64,000 nt of DNA from positions 1 through 64,000 of the forward strand of contig NZ_JAHRIB010000029.1 of the NCBI RefSeq assembly GCF_019090165.1, written 5' to 3'. The notes beneath the pieces were generated by a model that had not been told where the DNA came from, made no database searches, and saw only the letters and a program-made list of their open reading frames with translations. Shown one piece after another: positions 16,753-26,617 of this stretch (within the stretch, counting starts at the first letter, position 1; the number at the start of each line of letters is the position of its first letter). The position numbers and the translations under genes were made by a program. This stretch comes from Streptomyces sp. BV286. Lineage in GTDB: Bacteria > Actinomycetota > Actinomycetes > Streptomycetales > Streptomycetaceae.

Positions 16753-17916
16753 GTGAGTTCCCCAGATCCACAGGTTCGCGCAGCGCGAAACCCCTCGGCC
16801 CATCCGTCGCCCGACCAACGCCCCTCGACGTCGGCAGCGCGTGCCGACGGGACCTCCGCCGTACGTGGCCCCGTCGTCGCGGTCACCGGCGCCGCGTCCG
16901 GAATCGGCGCGATGCTCACCGAGCGGCTCGCCGCCAGCGACGAGATCAAGCAGGTCATCGCCATCGACGAGCGGCGCGGCGAGTGCGCGGGCGCCCAGTG
17001 GCACATCCTGGACGTCCGGGACCCGGCTATCGCGGAGAAGCTGCGTGGGGCGGACGTCGTGGTGCACCTCGCGCTCGACCTCGACCTCGAAACGGACCCC
17101 GCCGCGCGTACGGCGTACAACGTGCGGGGTACCCAGACCGTGCTCACGGCCGCCGCGGCCGCCGGCGTCCACCGTGTCGTGCTGTGCACGTCGGCCATGG
17201 TCTACGGAGCGCTGCCCGACAACGAACTGCCCCTCTCCGAAGACGCCGAACTGCAGGCCACCGCAGAGGCCACGGGCGTCGGTGACCTGCTGGAGGTCGA
17301 GCGGCTCGCCCGCCGGGCGCCCCGCGCGCACCCCGGCCTCAACGTCACCGTCGTACGGCCGGCCGTACTCGTCGGGGGCACCGACACCGCTCTGACCAGG
17401 TATTTCGAGTCCCCTCGGCTTCTGGTCGTCGCCGGGTCCCGGCCCGCTTGGCAGTTCTGCCACGTCGAGGACCTGTGCGCCGCTCTGGAGTACGCGGCCC
17501 TGGAGAAGGTCGACGGCGAACTGGCCGTCGGATGCGACGGATGGCTGGAGCAGGAGGAGGTCGAGGAGCTCAGCGGGATCCGGCGGATGGAACTGCCGTC
17601 CGCCGTCGCCCTGGGGGCCGCGGCCCGGCTCCACCGGATCGGGCTGACGCCGTCGCCGGCCGGGGACCTCGCCTACACGATGTACCCCTGGGTGGTCAGC
17701 GGGAGCCGGCTCCACGAAGCCGGATGGCGGCCGCAGTGGACCAACGAGGAGGTCCTCGCCGAACTCCTCGGGGAGGTCGCGGGGCGGCACACCCTCGCCG
17801 GGCGGCGCCTCGGACGCAAGGACGCCACTGCCGCGGGAGCCGCGGGCGCGACGGTCGCCCTGCTCGGTACGGCCGCACTGGTGCGGCGGGCCCGGAAGGC
17901 GCGACGGCGGATCTGA
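16753..17916 (+). CDS. SDR-family NAD(P)-binding epimerase-like protein
   Basis: 387 residues. After a ~35-residue disordered N-terminus comes a Rossmann domain with TGAASGIG, ILDVRD, and the extended-SDR elements YNVRGTQTVL and CTSAMVYG. The usual YxxxK catalytic pair is not evident: after VYG there is no Lys at +4, so it may bind a nucleotide without classical dehydrogenase or epimerase activity. The C-terminus ends in a hydrophobic Ala/Gly-rich stretch plus basic residues (AALVRRARKARRRI), a possible membrane anchor. GGAG seven bases before the GTG supports the start. Confidence 0.82.
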   Translation: MSSPDPQVRAARNPSAHPSPDQRPSTSAARADGTSAVRGPVVAVTGAASGIGAMLTERLAASDEIKQVIAIDERRGECAGAQWHILDVRDPAIAEKLRGADVVVHLALDLDLETDPAARTAYNVRGTQTVLTAAAAAGVHRVVLCTSAMVYGALPDNELPLSEDAELQATAEATGVGDLLEVERLARRAPRAHPGLNVTVVRPAVLVGGTDTALTRYFESPRLLVVAGSRPAWQFCHVEDLCAALEYAALEKVDGELAVGCDGWLEQEEVEELSGIRRMELPSAVALGAAARLHRIGLTPSPAGDLAYTMYPWVVSGSRLHEAGWRPQWTNEEVLAELLGEVAGRHTLAGRRLGRKDATAAGAAGATVALLGTAALVRRARKARRRI

Positions 17917-17922
17917 GGCCCG

Positions 17923-17950
17923 GGCGGGGCCGTGTCCTCGCGGCCCCGCC
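17923..17950 (+). terminator. Hairpin terminator
   Basis: GGCGGGGCCG (17923-17932) and CGGCCCCGCC (17941-17950) form 10 perfect pairs around an 8-base loop, directly after the SDR gene stop. Confidence 0.65.
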
Positions 17951-18117
17951 GTCGGCCGGCCGGCGTGAGCGCCGCACGGACCTTCCGGAGCGGGGCGCGG
18001 TCCAGCGGTTCCAGCAGTTCCACGGGTCTGCCTCTGTAGAAGGCTCCAACCGCGCGCGCGTGCGTGCGGGTGAAAGCGCTATTCCGGGGAGTCGGCGGGT
18101 TGGGGCACGATGGGGGT

Positions 18118-18579
18118 ATGGCACCCATGAACGATCATCCCGGTGAGCAGGCCGCGCAGGAGCCCATCAAGCTTCTGGCGATTCGGGAGACCGACCTCTC
18201 CCTGGACGAGGTCTTCCGGGCCGTCGGTGACGACGCCTCCGGAGGAACCGCGCTCTTCGTGGGTACCGTGCGCAACCACGACGGGGGAGCGGACGTCGAC
18301 GCGCTCGGGTACTCGTGCCACCCCACCGCCGAGGCCGAGATGCGGCGGGTCGCCGAGAAGGTCGTGGCGAAGTACCCCGTGCGGGCGCTGGCCGCCGTGC
18401 ACCGGATCGGTGACCTGCGGGTGGGTGATCTCGCGGTGGTCGTCGCCGTCTCCTGCCCGCACCGGGGAGAGGCCTTCGAGGCCTGCCGGAAGCTGATCGA
18501 CGACCTGAAGCACGAGGTCCCGATCTGGAAGCACCAGACGTTCTCCGACGGTACGGAGGAGTGGGTCGGGGCCTGCTGA
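18118..18579 (+). CDS. moaE: Molybdopterin synthase catalytic subunit MoaE
   Basis: 153 residues. MoaE, the large subunit that inserts sulfur into precursor Z with MoaD. Family motifs: FVGTVR near residue 43, HRIGDLRVGDLAVVVAVS, and the C-terminal VPIWKHQTF with the conserved catalytic Lys. No moaD lies next to it, so the gene is separated from the rest of the pathway. The ATG at 18118 has GGGGGT in front; an ATG three codons later is also possible. Confidence 0.93.
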   Translation: MAPMNDHPGEQAAQEPIKLLAIRETDLSLDEVFRAVGDDASGGTALFVGTVRNHDGGADVDALGYSCHPTAEAEMRRVAEKVVAKYPVRALAAVHRIGDLRVGDLAVVVAVSCPHRGEAFEACRKLIDDLKHEVPIWKHQTFSDGTEEWVGAC

Positions 18580-18825
18580 CCCCACAGGACACCCGCTCAC
18601 CACGGACTCCCGCTTCCCGGAGCACAACCGCACCGGTCCCACCGGTCGCGGTGGAGCCATCGGCCACACCGGTCCTCCTCGCCCGGTTGGCCCTACCGGC
18701 CCCATCGGCACCACCCGTACGGCCTTCCGGTTGCGTAACCCGACCCCTGCCGTGAGCGTTGTACAAGCGGATGGTTAATCTGCTGATCAGTCAGTTGCGG
18801 TCGCTCATGGGGTTGGGAGGTCGAC

Positions 18826-18990
18826 ATGGCAGCGCTTGCCTGGTTGCTGATTCCGCTTTTCGCCGCGATCGGCGCCGGAGCCTGGGGCAGTTGGGCAGGA
18901 CGGAACCGCAAGACCATCGGTGACGGCCACGAGCTCGCGGGCTACACACGCTTCCGCGAGGCCATGGAGAAGTCGCACACGGACGCCTGA
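18826..18990 (+). CDS. Small single-pass membrane protein
   Basis: 54 codons, from ATG at 18826 to TGA at 18988-18990. GGGAGG (18815-18820) lies five bases before the ATG. Residues 4-24 (a run with LAWLLIPLFAAIG) form one membrane helix. The rest is a short polar tail with DGHELAGYTRFREAMEK. Function unknown; conserved small proteins of this kind are common next to the Lon-like PDZ protease gene that follows. Confidence 0.7.
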   Translation: MAALAWLLIPLFAAIGAGAWGSWAGRNRKTIGDGHELAGYTRFREAMEKSHTDA

Positions 18991-19058
18991 CCGGCCCTCG
19001 GACCCCGGACGGACGGCCCTGACGGTGCGCTGACAGTGCGGTCCCGTACTGTCGTTCC

Positions 19059-20153
19059 ATGCCACGCCGCACCGCGACGATGCTCGCCTCCACCCTGATG
19101 CTGATCGCGCTCCTGTGCGCGGGAGTCTTCATCAAAGTGCCGTACTCGGAGATGTCACCGGGTCCGACGGTGAACACGCTCGGCGAGCACGACGGCGAAC
19201 CGGTGCTGCGGATCTCCGGCCGCAAGACCTACGCGACGAGCGGCCACCTGAACATGACCACCGTCCGGGTCACCAGCGCCGACTACAACATGAACCTCGC
19301 CGAGGCCGTGTACGGCTGGCTGGCGCACGACCAGAAGGTGGTCCCGCACGACACGCTCTATCCCGACGGCAAGACGGAGGAGCAGTCGACGCAGGAGAAC
19401 GCCGAGGAGTTCAGCCAGTCCCAGGAGAGCGCCAAGGTCGCGGCCCTCGAACAGCTGGACATCCCGGTGAAGTCCTGGGTGATCGTCTCCACCGTCGTCA
19501 AGGACACCCCCGCCGAGGGCAGGCTGCACGCCGGAGACGTCATCAAGGCCGTCGACGGTACGACCGTGAAGGCGCCCGGCGACGTCGCGGACCTGGTCAC
19601 CAAGCACAAGCCGGGAGAGAAGGTCGTCTTCACGATCGTGCCGGCCAAGGAGCAGGCCGCCGCGGAGAAGGAGAAGAGGACGCCCACCGGGGCGCAGGAC
19701 GTCACGCTCACCACCGCCAAGTCCGACGACGACGGCGAGGAGCGCGCGATCGTCGGTATCTCGGCCGGCACCGACCACACGTTCCCGTTCACCATCGACA
19801 TCAAGCTCGCCGACGTCGGCGGCCCCAGCGCCGGCCTGATGTTCGCCCTCGGCATCGTCGACAAACTGACCCCGGGCAGCCTCACCGGCGGCAAGTTCGT
19901 CGCCGGCACCGGCACCATCGGCGACGACGGCAAGGTCGGCCCGATCGGCGGCATCGAGATGAAGACGGTCGGCGCCCGCGACAAGGGCGCACAGTACTTC
20001 CTGACGCCCAAGGACAACTGCGCGGCCGCCGCCCGTGACGTCCCCGAAGGCCTCACGCTCATCAAGGTCGACACCATCGACGACGCGATGAGCGCACTCA
20101 AGGACATCCGTGGCGGCGACACGGCCGACCTGCCGAAATGCACCAGGTCCTAG
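19059..20153 (+). CDS. PDZ-domain Lon-like (S16) membrane protease
   Basis: 364 residues. An N-terminal membrane helix (residues ~8-26) anchors an extracytoplasmic PDZ domain (around residues 140-200, with GRLHAGDVIKAVDG) and a Lon-type serine-lysine protease domain. Catalytic Ser is in GGPSAGLMFALG and Lys in GGIEMKT. The ATPase part of Lon is absent. Similar to Bacillus YlbL and the mycobacterial Rv3194c type; likely acts on membrane or exported proteins. Precedes the PPA1309 and UPF0182 genes, as in other actinobacteria. Confidence 0.9.
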   Translation: MPRRTATMLASTLMLIALLCAGVFIKVPYSEMSPGPTVNTLGEHDGEPVLRISGRKTYATSGHLNMTTVRVTSADYNMNLAEAVYGWLAHDQKVVPHDTLYPDGKTEEQSTQENAEEFSQSQESAKVAALEQLDIPVKSWVIVSTVVKDTPAEGRLHAGDVIKAVDGTTVKAPGDVADLVTKHKPGEKVVFTIVPAKEQAAAEKEKRTPTGAQDVTLTTAKSDDDGEERAIVGISAGTDHTFPFTIDIKLADVGGPSAGLMFALGIVDKLTPGSLTGGKFVAGTGTIGDDGKVGPIGGIEMKTVGARDKGAQYFLTPKDNCAAAARDVPEGLTLIKVDTIDDAMSALKDIRGGDTADLPKCTRS

Positions 20154-20180
20154 CACACCGGCAGGCCGCCGACCCGCGGA

Positions 20181-20738
20181 CTACTCCGCGAACGTCGCCG
20201 TGAGCGCCTCGGCCAGTCCCGGCACGAGATCGGACCCGGTGAGCACGTCGGTCGCCGAGTCCTTCTCGCGCAACCGCAGCGCCGCGTCGCGCTTGCCGCC
20301 GCGCAGCACCGCCACGGTCATCCGGACCTCCTGGCGCTCCGGATGCTCGGCGACCCACTTCGCCAGCCGCTTCTCGTCGAGGCCGTCCGGCACGGACGCC
20401 TCCGCGGACGGCGGCAGCATCAGCCGCTCCACGGACAGCGCGCAGCCGACGACCGAGTCCGGCCAGGCGATGGTGCCGAGAAACTCGTCCAGCGGGCTGC
20501 CCGCGGGGAGTTCGTCCTGCTCAATAGGGGTAAGGGTGCCCTCGGGCACATCTTCGGTCAGACCCAGACGCTCGGCGAGTCCCGGTTCCTGGGACCGCAG
20601 GCGCGAGGTGTCGACCAGGGCGAAGAGCCGGGCGGGCTGGTCCCAGCCGAGCCCCGAAACGTACTCGTCGATCTCGAGGACGGCACGGGTGAGGGGCCCG
20701 GCGGCCATGGGGGTGCCTGAGGAGGCGGTGTTGGACAT
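20181..20738 (-). CDS. PPA1309-family conserved actinobacterial protein
   Basis: 185 residues, soluble, of a conserved actinobacterial family (PPA1309) without known function. Recognisable elements are [19 protein letters not shown] near residue 25 and [14 protein letters not shown]. No catalytic motif is evident. Start at 20738, the first ATG outside the divergent promoter region of the UPF0182 gene. Confidence 0.8.
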   Translation of the reverse strand: MSNTASSGTPMAAGPLTRAVLEIDEYVSGLGWDQPARLFALVDTSRLRSQEPGLAERLGLTEDVPEGTLTPIEQDELPAGSPLDEFLGTIAWPDSVVGCALSVERLMLPPSAEASVPDGLDEKRLAKWVAEHPERQEVRMTVAVLRGGKRDAALRLREKDSATDVLTGSDLVPGLAEALTATFAE

Positions 20739-20863
20739 GGTCACAATCCTGCCTCGTTCGGCCCCGGAAGCGGGAACCGAGTAAAGCATCAGTAAGTTGC
20801 ATAGATGTGGCCCAGCGTCTGCGGGGCCCCCAGATACCAACAGCGAACTTCGAGGTGCGCACC

Positions 20864-23842
20864 TTGGCTTTCCAGATGCCGGACCGCGGCGGAGGCCCGA
20901 CAGGGCCGCGGATGAGAGTGGGCCGACCGTCCCGGCGCGTCCGGACCCTGCTCATGACACTCGGCGTACTGGCCGTGCTGGCCATGGCCTTCGTCATGTT
21001 CGCGGGGTTCTGGACGGACTGGCTCTGGTACCGGTCGGTGCAGTACTCCTCCGTCTTCACCACCACCCTGTGGACCAAGATCGGCCTGTTCTTCGTCTTC
21101 GGACTGCTGATGGCGGTGGCCGTCGGCGTGAACATCTGGCTGGCCCATCGGCTGCGGCCACCGCTCAGCGCCATGTCGATGGAGCAGCAGAGCCTGGACC
21201 GCTACCGGATGGGCGTGGCCCCGTACAAGACGTGGATCCTGCTCGGGATCACCTCGCTGGTCGGACTGATCGCGGGAGCCTCCGCGGCAGGCCAGTGGCG
21301 TACGTGGCTCATGTGGGTGAACGGAGTGCCCTTCAACCAGAAGGACCCCCAGTTCCACCTCGACGTCGCCTTCTACGCCTTCGACCTGCCCTGGTACCGC
21401 TTCCTGCTGGGCTTCGGCTTCGCGGCCGCGATCCTCTCCGTGATCGCCGCGGCGCTGACGCACTACCTGTACGGCGGACTGCGCGTCACCAGCCCCGGAG
21501 CGCGCGCCACGGCCGCGGCCACCGGCCACCTGTCGGTGCTGCTGGGCATCTTCGTGGCGCTGAAGGCGGTCGCGTACTGGCTCGACCGGTACGGACTCGC
21601 GGTGAAGTCCAGTGACTTCAAGGCGACCGGCAACTGGACGGGCCTCAGGTACGTCGACGCCAACGCCTATCTGCCGGCGAAGACGATCCTCTTCTGCATC
21701 GCGGTCATCTGCGCCCTGCTGTTCTTCGCCACCCTGTGGCGGCGCACCTGGCAGCTGCCCGTCATCGGCTTCGGCCTGATGGTGCTCTCGGCGATCCTCA
21801 TCGGCGGCCTGTACCCGGCGATCGTGCAGAAGTTCCAGGTCCAGCCGAACGAGCAGGCCAAGGAAGCGCCGTACGTCGAGAAGAACCTCAAGGCGACCCG
21901 CGACGCGTACGGGATCAACGGCACCGAGGTCACCGAGTACGCGGGCACGAGCACGACCGAGGACAAGACCAAACTGCGCGACGACGCCGACGGCGCCGCG
22001 AGCATCAGGCTCCTCGACCCGAACGTCGTCTCGCCCACGTTCCAGCAGCTCCAGCAGGTACGCAACTACTACGCGTTCCCGTCGAACCTGGACGTCGACC
22101 GCTACAGCAAGGACGGCAAGGACCAGGACACCGTCATCGGTCTGCGCGAGCTGAACCTCCAGGGCATCCCGAAGAACAACTGGATCAACGACCACTTCCG
22201 CTACACGCACGGCTTCGGAGCGGTCGCGGCCAAGGGCACCAACGCCGACGCCGAGGGCCGCCCGGAGTTCACCGAGTACGACCTGCCCTCCAAGGGCGAT
22301 CTCGGGGAGTACCAGCAGCGGATCTACTACGGCGAGAAGACCAGCCAGTACTCGATCGTCGGCGGTCCGCAGAAGGAGATCGACTACTCCGACGACACCG
22401 GCGAGAAGACGACCAGCTACAAGGGCAAGAGCGGCGTCAACCTCTCGAACCCGGTCAACCGGGCCGCGTACGCGGTGGCGTTCAGCGAGCCGCAGATCCT
22501 CTACTCCGGTGCGATCGGCGAGGGTTCGCGGATCCTCTACAACCGCACGCCCAAGGAGCGCGTCGAGGCGGTCGCCCCCTGGCTGACCATCGACGGCGAC
22601 GCCTACCCCGCGATCGTCGGCGACAAGATCGAGTGGATCGTCGACGCGTACACGACGACCAACGGTTACCCGTACGCCTCGCGCACCACCCTCGGTGACA
22701 CGACGGCCGACTCGCTGACCGCCGCCAACAACCAGCGGGCGGTGGTGGCCCAGCAGAACCAGGTCAACTACATCCGCAACTCGGTGAAGGCGACCGTCGA
22801 CGCGTACACCGGCAAGGTCACGCTCTACGAGTGGGACACCAAGGACCCGGTCCTCAAGACCTGGAAGAAGGCCTTCCCCGGGACGGTCAAGGCGCGGACC
22901 GACATCCCGCAGGACCTCATGGACCACCTGCGGTACCCGCAGGACCTGTTCAAGGTCCAGCGGGAGCTGCTGACCCGCTACCACGTGAAGGACGCGGAGA
23001 CGTTCCTCAGCGGCAGCGAGGTGTGGCAGGTGCCGGACGACCCGACCAACAAGTCGGGCAACGCGGTGCCGCCGTACTACCTCAGCATGAAGATGCCGGG
23101 TGAGCAGTCCCAGGCGTTCTCCCTGACGACGACGCTCACACCGAACGGCCGCGACAACCTGAGCGCCTTCATGTCGGTCAACGCCGAAGCAGGCACGAGC
23201 GGCTACGGCAAGATCAACATCCTGAAACTGCCCACCGGCAGAACGGTCGACGGACCGAAACGGGTGCAGAGCCAGTTCAACTCCGAACCATCCATCGCCG
23301 AGTCCATCAGGCTCCTGAGAGGTGGTGACTCGGAAGTCGAGTACGGCAACCTGCTGACGGTGCCGCTCGACGGGGGCCTGCTCTATGTGGAACCCGTCTA
23401 CGTGAAGGGTGGCGGACTCAAGTACCCGCTGCTGCGGAAGGTGCTGGTGACCTACGGAGGCGCCACAGCCTTCGAGGACACGCTGGACGAGGCGCTCAAC
23501 AAGGTCTTCGGAGCCGACAGTTCGGCCACCGAACCACCGGACGAGGGCGAGACGAACCCGCCGCCGACATCCAACGACCCCACGGTCCAGGAAGCGCTCG
23601 ACGACGCCCAGAAGGCCTTCGACCAAGGCCAGGAAGCCCTCAAGAAGGGCGACTGGGAGGCGTACGGAACAGCGCAGAAGGATCTTGAGGACGCCCTCAA
23701 GCGGGCCGAGGACGCACAGGCCGCGGCCGACAAGAAGGCAGGCAGCAGCGACAAACCGAGCGGCTCCGGTGACAAGAACACCGAGGCGAGCGGCAAGCCG
23801 AGCAGTGAGCCGAGCAGCAGTAAGAGCCCGGACAGCGGCTGA
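20864..23842 (+). CDS. UPF0182 family large membrane protein
   Basis: About 992 residues. Roughly seven membrane helices in the first 330 residues (first around residues 30-50) are followed by a large extracytoplasmic domain. The C-terminal ~90 residues are charged and helical, with [19 protein letters not shown], then a Ser/Lys/Gly-rich disordered tail. The family is nearly universal in actinobacteria and its function is unknown. The TTG at 20864 is preferred because GAGG lies 8 bases upstream; ATG 20876 and GTG 20807 are alternatives. Confidence 0.9.
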   Translation: MAFQMPDRGGGPTGPRMRVGRPSRRVRTLLMTLGVLAVLAMAFVMFAGFWTDWLWYRSVQYSSVFTTTLWTKIGLFFVFGLLMAVAVGVNIWLAHRLRPPLSAMSMEQQSLDRYRMGVAPYKTWILLGITSLVGLIAGASAAGQWRTWLMWVNGVPFNQKDPQFHLDVAFYAFDLPWYRFLLGFGFAAAILSVIAAALTHYLYGGLRVTSPGARATAAATGHLSVLLGIFVALKAVAYWLDRYGLAVKSSDFKATGNWTGLRYVDANAYLPAKTILFCIAVICALLFFATLWRRTWQLPVIGFGLMVLSAILIGGLYPAIVQKFQVQPNEQAKEAPYVEKNLKATRDAYGINGTEVTEYAGTSTTEDKTKLRDDADGAASIRLLDPNVVSPTFQQLQQVRNYYAFPSNLDVDRYSKDGKDQDTVIGLRELNLQGIPKNNWINDHFRYTHGFGAVAAKGTNADAEGRPEFTEYDLPSKGDLGEYQQRIYYGEKTSQYSIVGGPQKEIDYSDDTGEKTTSYKGKSGVNLSNPVNRAAYAVAFSEPQILYSGAIGEGSRILYNRTPKERVEAVAPWLTIDGDAYPAIVGDKIEWIVDAYTTTNGYPYASRTTLGDTTADSLTAANNQRAVVAQQNQVNYIRNSVKATVDAYTGKVTLYEWDTKDPVLKTWKKAFPGTVKARTDIPQDLMDHLRYPQDLFKVQRELLTRYHVKDAETFLSGSEVWQVPDDPTNKSGNAVPPYYLSMKMPGEQSQAFSLTTTLTPNGRDNLSAFMSVNAEAGTSGYGKINILKLPTGRTVDGPKRVQSQFNSEPSIAESIRLLRGGDSEVEYGNLLTVPLDGGLLYVEPVYVKGGGLKYPLLRKVLVTYGGATAFEDTLDEALNKVFGADSSATEPPDEGETNPPPTSNDPTVQEALDDAQKAFDQGQEALKKGDWEAYGTAQKDLEDALKRAEDAQAAADKKAGSSDKPSGSGDKNTEASGKPSSEPSSSKSPDSG

Positions 23843-23885
23843 GTCAGGAGCCACCCCGCGCCGTGGTACGGTTGAAACACAACGG

Positions 23886-23959
23886 CGCGGGGTGGAGCAG
23901 CTCGGTAGCTCGCTGGGCTCATAACCCAGAGGTCGCAGGTTCAAATCCTGTCCCCGCTA
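23886..23959 (+). tRNA. Initiator tRNA-fMet (CAT), copy 1
   Basis: 74 nt without an encoded CCA. The anticodon stem-loop reads CTGGGCTCATAACCCAG, with the three G-C pairs that mark initiator tRNA and a CAT anticodon. Acceptor strands CGCGGGG and CCCCGCT leave position 1-72 unpaired, another initiator hallmark. Identical to the copy at 26332. A TACGGT at 23867-23872 is a possible -10. Confidence 0.97.
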
Positions 23960-23968
23960 CTGAAGTTG

Positions 23969-24001
23969 AAGGACCCGGATCCTCCAAGGATCCGGGTCCT
24001 T
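23969..24001 (+). terminator. Terminator of tRNA-fMet copy 1
   Basis: AAGGACCCGGATCC (23969-23982) and GGATCCGGGTCCTT (23988-24001) form a 14-bp stem with a 5-base loop, starting 9 bases after the tRNA. Confidence 0.8.
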
Positions 24002-24198
24002 CTGCGTGTGCGGACTCCTGGCGGACGCGGGGAGGCGCCTCTCGTTCACCAGTGCTGCCGAGGTGAAGGCTGCGCCGGACGGAGCGAGTTGAGAGAACTG
24101 TGTTTCACTTGTCTCTCTGTGGGCATGTCGACAAAACGCTGTAGTGACCTCACTGGCTGCGGTATACCAGGTGTACCCAGGTTGCAGGTGGTGCGACG

Positions 24199-26004
24199 AT
24201 GGACGTTATGGGGGACAAGGCAACTCTGTTGGATACAGGGCGGTTTGTGCAGCCTCCCGACCGGGACGAAACCGGTGAGGCTGTCGAGGAGGCTCGTCAA
24301 CGGCTCGCCGCGGAAAAGGGCGACGCCGGGGCGATGAGTGTCCTCGGAGCCATGCTGCTCCGCCGCGGTGATCTCGACGGAGCCGAGCCTCAGCTGCGCG
24401 CCGCCACCGCGGCCGGTGACCGGGCCGCCGCCAACAACCTCGGTGTCCTCCTGCACCAGCGCGGATACGCGGAGGAGGCCGCCGGGTGGTGGCGGATCGC
24501 TGCCGTCGCGGGCTCGGCGGCCGCCGCGCACGCGCTGGGCCGCCACCACCGCGAGCGCGGTGACGAACCCGCCGCCGAGTACTGGCTGCGGCAGTCCGCC
24601 GAGCAGGGCCACGCCCTCGGCGCGTACGCGCTCGCCGATCTCCTGGAGCACCGGGGTGACGTCGCGGCCGGGAGCTGGATGCGTGCCGCCGCCGAGCGGG
24701 GCCACCGCGAGGCGGCGTACCGGCTCGCGCGGACGCTCGACCGGACGGCCGCGGAGGCGGCCGGAACCGACGCTGACAACGGTGTCGCGGAGACCACCGG
24801 AGAAGCGGCCGAACAGTGGTACCGCCAGGCGGCCGCGCGCGGTCACCGCCGGGCCGCACTGCACCTCGGGGCGATCCTGGAGAAGCGTGGGCAGCTGAAG
24901 GAGGCCGGCCGCTGGTACCTCACGTCCGCCAAGGACGGCGAGGCGAGGGCCGCCTGCGCGCTGGGGTTCCTGCTGAGGGACGCGGGTGACACCGAGAGCG
25001 CGGCGGTGTGGTGGCTGCGGGCCGCCCAGGACGGGGACGGCAACGCCGCCAACGCCCTCGGCGCGCTGCATGCCGAGCGGGGTGAGACGCAGACCGCCGA
25101 GCGGTGGTACCGCGCCGCGATGGACGCCGGCGACGTGAACGGCGCGTACAACCTCGGGCTGCTCTGCGCCGAGCAGGCGCGGACGGCCCAGGCCGAGCAG
25201 TGGTACCGGCGCGCGGCGTACGCGGGGCACCGCGAGGCGGCGAACGCGCTGGCCATTCTGCTGCTCCAGGTCGACGACGCGGCCGGGGCCGAGCCGTGGT
25301 TCTCCAAGGCCGCGGACGCCGGCAGCGTGGACGCCGCCTTCAACCTCGGCATTCTGCACGCGGGGCGCGGGGCGGACGCGACGGCGTTGCGGTGGTACGA
25401 GCGGGCCGCTGCCGCCGGGCACACCGAGGCCGCGCTCCAGGTCGGGATCGCCCGGCTCCGGGACGGCGACGAGGCGGCCGCCGAGCGGCATCTGCGGTGC
25501 GCCGCGGGCGGCGGCAGCGCGGAGGCGGCCTACCGGCTGGCGACCGTGCTCGACGCCCGGCGCCCGCCCGCGCCCGCCCATGAGCTGGGCGAGCCGGCCA
25601 CGGAGAAGAGCGAGTGCGAGGAGTGGTACGAGCGGGCCGCGTCCCAGGGGCACCGGCGGGCCCAGGTGCGGGTGGGCATGCTGGCGGCCGCCCGCGGGGA
25701 CGTCGTGGAGGCAGCCCGGTGGTACCGGGAGGCCGCGGAGGCGGGATCCCGGAACGGCGCGTTCAACCTGGGGCTGCTGCTGGCCCGCGAGGGGAGCGAG
25801 CCGGAGGCCGCCCTGTGGTGGACCCGGGCCGCCGACGCGGGGCACGGGCGGGCGGCGCTGCGGCTCGCCCTCGTCTACGCGCGTCGGGGTGAGCTTGCCG
25901 AGGGGCAGCGGTGGGCCGACCGTGCGGTGTCGCTCGGGCCGGACGAGGTGTCCGAGCGGGCGGCCCGGCTGCGGGACGCGTTGCGGCAGGAGCTGTCCGC
26001 GTGA
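24199..26004 (+). CDS. Sel1/TPR repeat protein
   Basis: 601 residues made almost entirely of ~36-residue Sel1-like/TPR helical pairs, with the recurring pattern A-x-x-W-Y-R-x-A-A-x-x-G-H-x-x-A-A-x-x-L-G. About 14 repeats fill residues 30-590. Such solenoids scaffold protein complexes; no enzymatic domain is present. An ATG three codons downstream (24208) could also start it. It stands alone between two identical initiator tRNA genes. Confidence 0.85.
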   Translation: MDVMGDKATLLDTGRFVQPPDRDETGEAVEEARQRLAAEKGDAGAMSVLGAMLLRRGDLDGAEPQLRAATAAGDRAAANNLGVLLHQRGYAEEAAGWWRIAAVAGSAAAAHALGRHHRERGDEPAAEYWLRQSAEQGHALGAYALADLLEHRGDVAAGSWMRAAAERGHREAAYRLARTLDRTAAEAAGTDADNGVAETTGEAAEQWYRQAAARGHRRAALHLGAILEKRGQLKEAGRWYLTSAKDGEARAACALGFLLRDAGDTESAAVWWLRAAQDGDGNAANALGALHAERGETQTAERWYRAAMDAGDVNGAYNLGLLCAEQARTAQAEQWYRRAAYAGHREAANALAILLLQVDDAAGAEPWFSKAADAGSVDAAFNLGILHAGRGADATALRWYERAAAAGHTEAALQVGIARLRDGDEAAAERHLRCAAGGGSAEAAYRLATVLDARRPPAPAHELGEPATEKSECEEWYERAASQGHRRAQVRVGMLAAARGDVVEAARWYREAAEAGSRNGAFNLGLLLAREGSEPEAALWWTRAADAGHGRAALRLALVYARRGELAEGQRWADRAVSLGPDEVSERAARLRDALRQELSA

Positions 26005-26039
26005 CGGGACGGCGGGCGGGGTTCCGCACCGCCGCCGTC

Positions 26040-26172
26040 CGTGCCTGGCCCGTCGGTGCCTGCCCCAGCCCTGCCTGACCCGTCCGCGCCTGACCCGTCC
26101 GCGCCTGACCCGTCCGCGCCTGACCCGTCCGTGCCTGGCCCGTCCGTGCCTGCCCCATGCCTGGCCGTCCCG
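26040..26172 (+). repeat. 15-bp tandem repeat (minisatellite)
   Basis: About seven to eight units of GCCTGACCCGTCCGC, with variants GCCTGGCCCGTCCGT and GCCTGCCCC, run through the gap between the Sel1/TPR gene and the second initiator tRNA. Three central units are nearly identical. The remainder of this ~330-base gap shows nothing else apart from the tRNA promoter. Confidence 0.75.
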
Positions 26173-26289
26173 CCCCGGCTCGTCCCTGAGGACAGTCGCC
26201 CCGAGCCCTTGCCATCGGCCCGGAGCAGGGCCTCAGGGTCTTGCTTCTCGCCCGCCGGACGGGCCGGAGCGGGCCGGGTCGAAAGGGAT

Positions 26290-26319
26290 TTGCGCTGGTC
26301 GGCGGTGGTGACGTAGTGT
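26290..26319 (+). promoter_or_regulatory. Likely promoter of tRNA-fMet copy 2
   Basis: TTGCGC (26290-26295), an 18-base spacer, then TAGTGT (26314-26319), placed 12 bases before the tRNA. It fits a primary-sigma promoter. Confidence 0.5.
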
Positions 26320-26331
26320 TCAGTTCATCGC

Positions 26332-26405
26332 CGCGGGGTGGAGCAGCTCGGTAGCTCGCTGGGCTCATAACCCAGAGGTCGCAGGTTCAAATCCTGTCCC
26401 CGCTA
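26332..26405 (+). tRNA. Initiator tRNA-fMet (CAT), copy 2
   Basis: Base-for-base identical to the tRNA at 23886-23959, with the same GGG/CCC anticodon-stem pairs, CAT anticodon and unpaired 1-72 position; CCA is not encoded. Different promoter and terminator flanks show that the two copies are separate transcription units. Confidence 0.97.
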
Positions 26406-26412
26406 CTGAAGA

Positions 26413-26454
26413 CCGAAGGCCCGGAACCAATGGTTCCGGGCCTTCGGTGTTTTT
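26413..26454 (+). terminator. Terminator of tRNA-fMet copy 2
   Basis: CCGAAGGCCCGGAACC (26413-26428) and GGTTCCGGGCCTTCGG (26432-26447) form a 16-bp stem with a 3-base loop, followed by TGTTTTT. Confidence 0.9.
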
Positions 26455-26617
26455 CCTTGCGTGACGTGGTGTGGCGTGACCGGGGCGCGGCCGGCCTGGG
26501 TGGCGGGTGCGGAGCGGCGGGTACGGAGCGGTGGATACGAACAAGCCCCGGCGTCCCGCAAGGCGCCGGGGCTTCATGGTCGTTCGTCGCGAAGGGTCGT
26601 CGCGAAGGGCTGGCCGG

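Noticed and set aside
18079..18714. Collagen-like Gly-Pro start (MVPMGPVGPTGRG) on the minus strand
   Set aside because: The pattern arises from ACCGGTCCC-type repeats antisense to moaE's 3' flank; the rest is a shadow of moaE.
18561..18755. Pro/Ala/Ser-rich ORF after moaE
   Set aside because: Overlaps the moaE end out of frame, consists of short CCGGTC/ACCGGT repeats, and has no ribosome-binding site of its own.
20789..23944. A 1051-codon open frame opposite the UPF0182 gene
   Set aside because: Pure antisense shadow: no domain, Arg/Val/Leu/Gly bias, and the plus-strand product is a known family.
24160..24185. GGTATACC as a DasR dre site before the Sel1/TPR gene
   Set aside because: The core is two bases shorter than TGGTCTAGACCA and lacks its TA-centre spacing.
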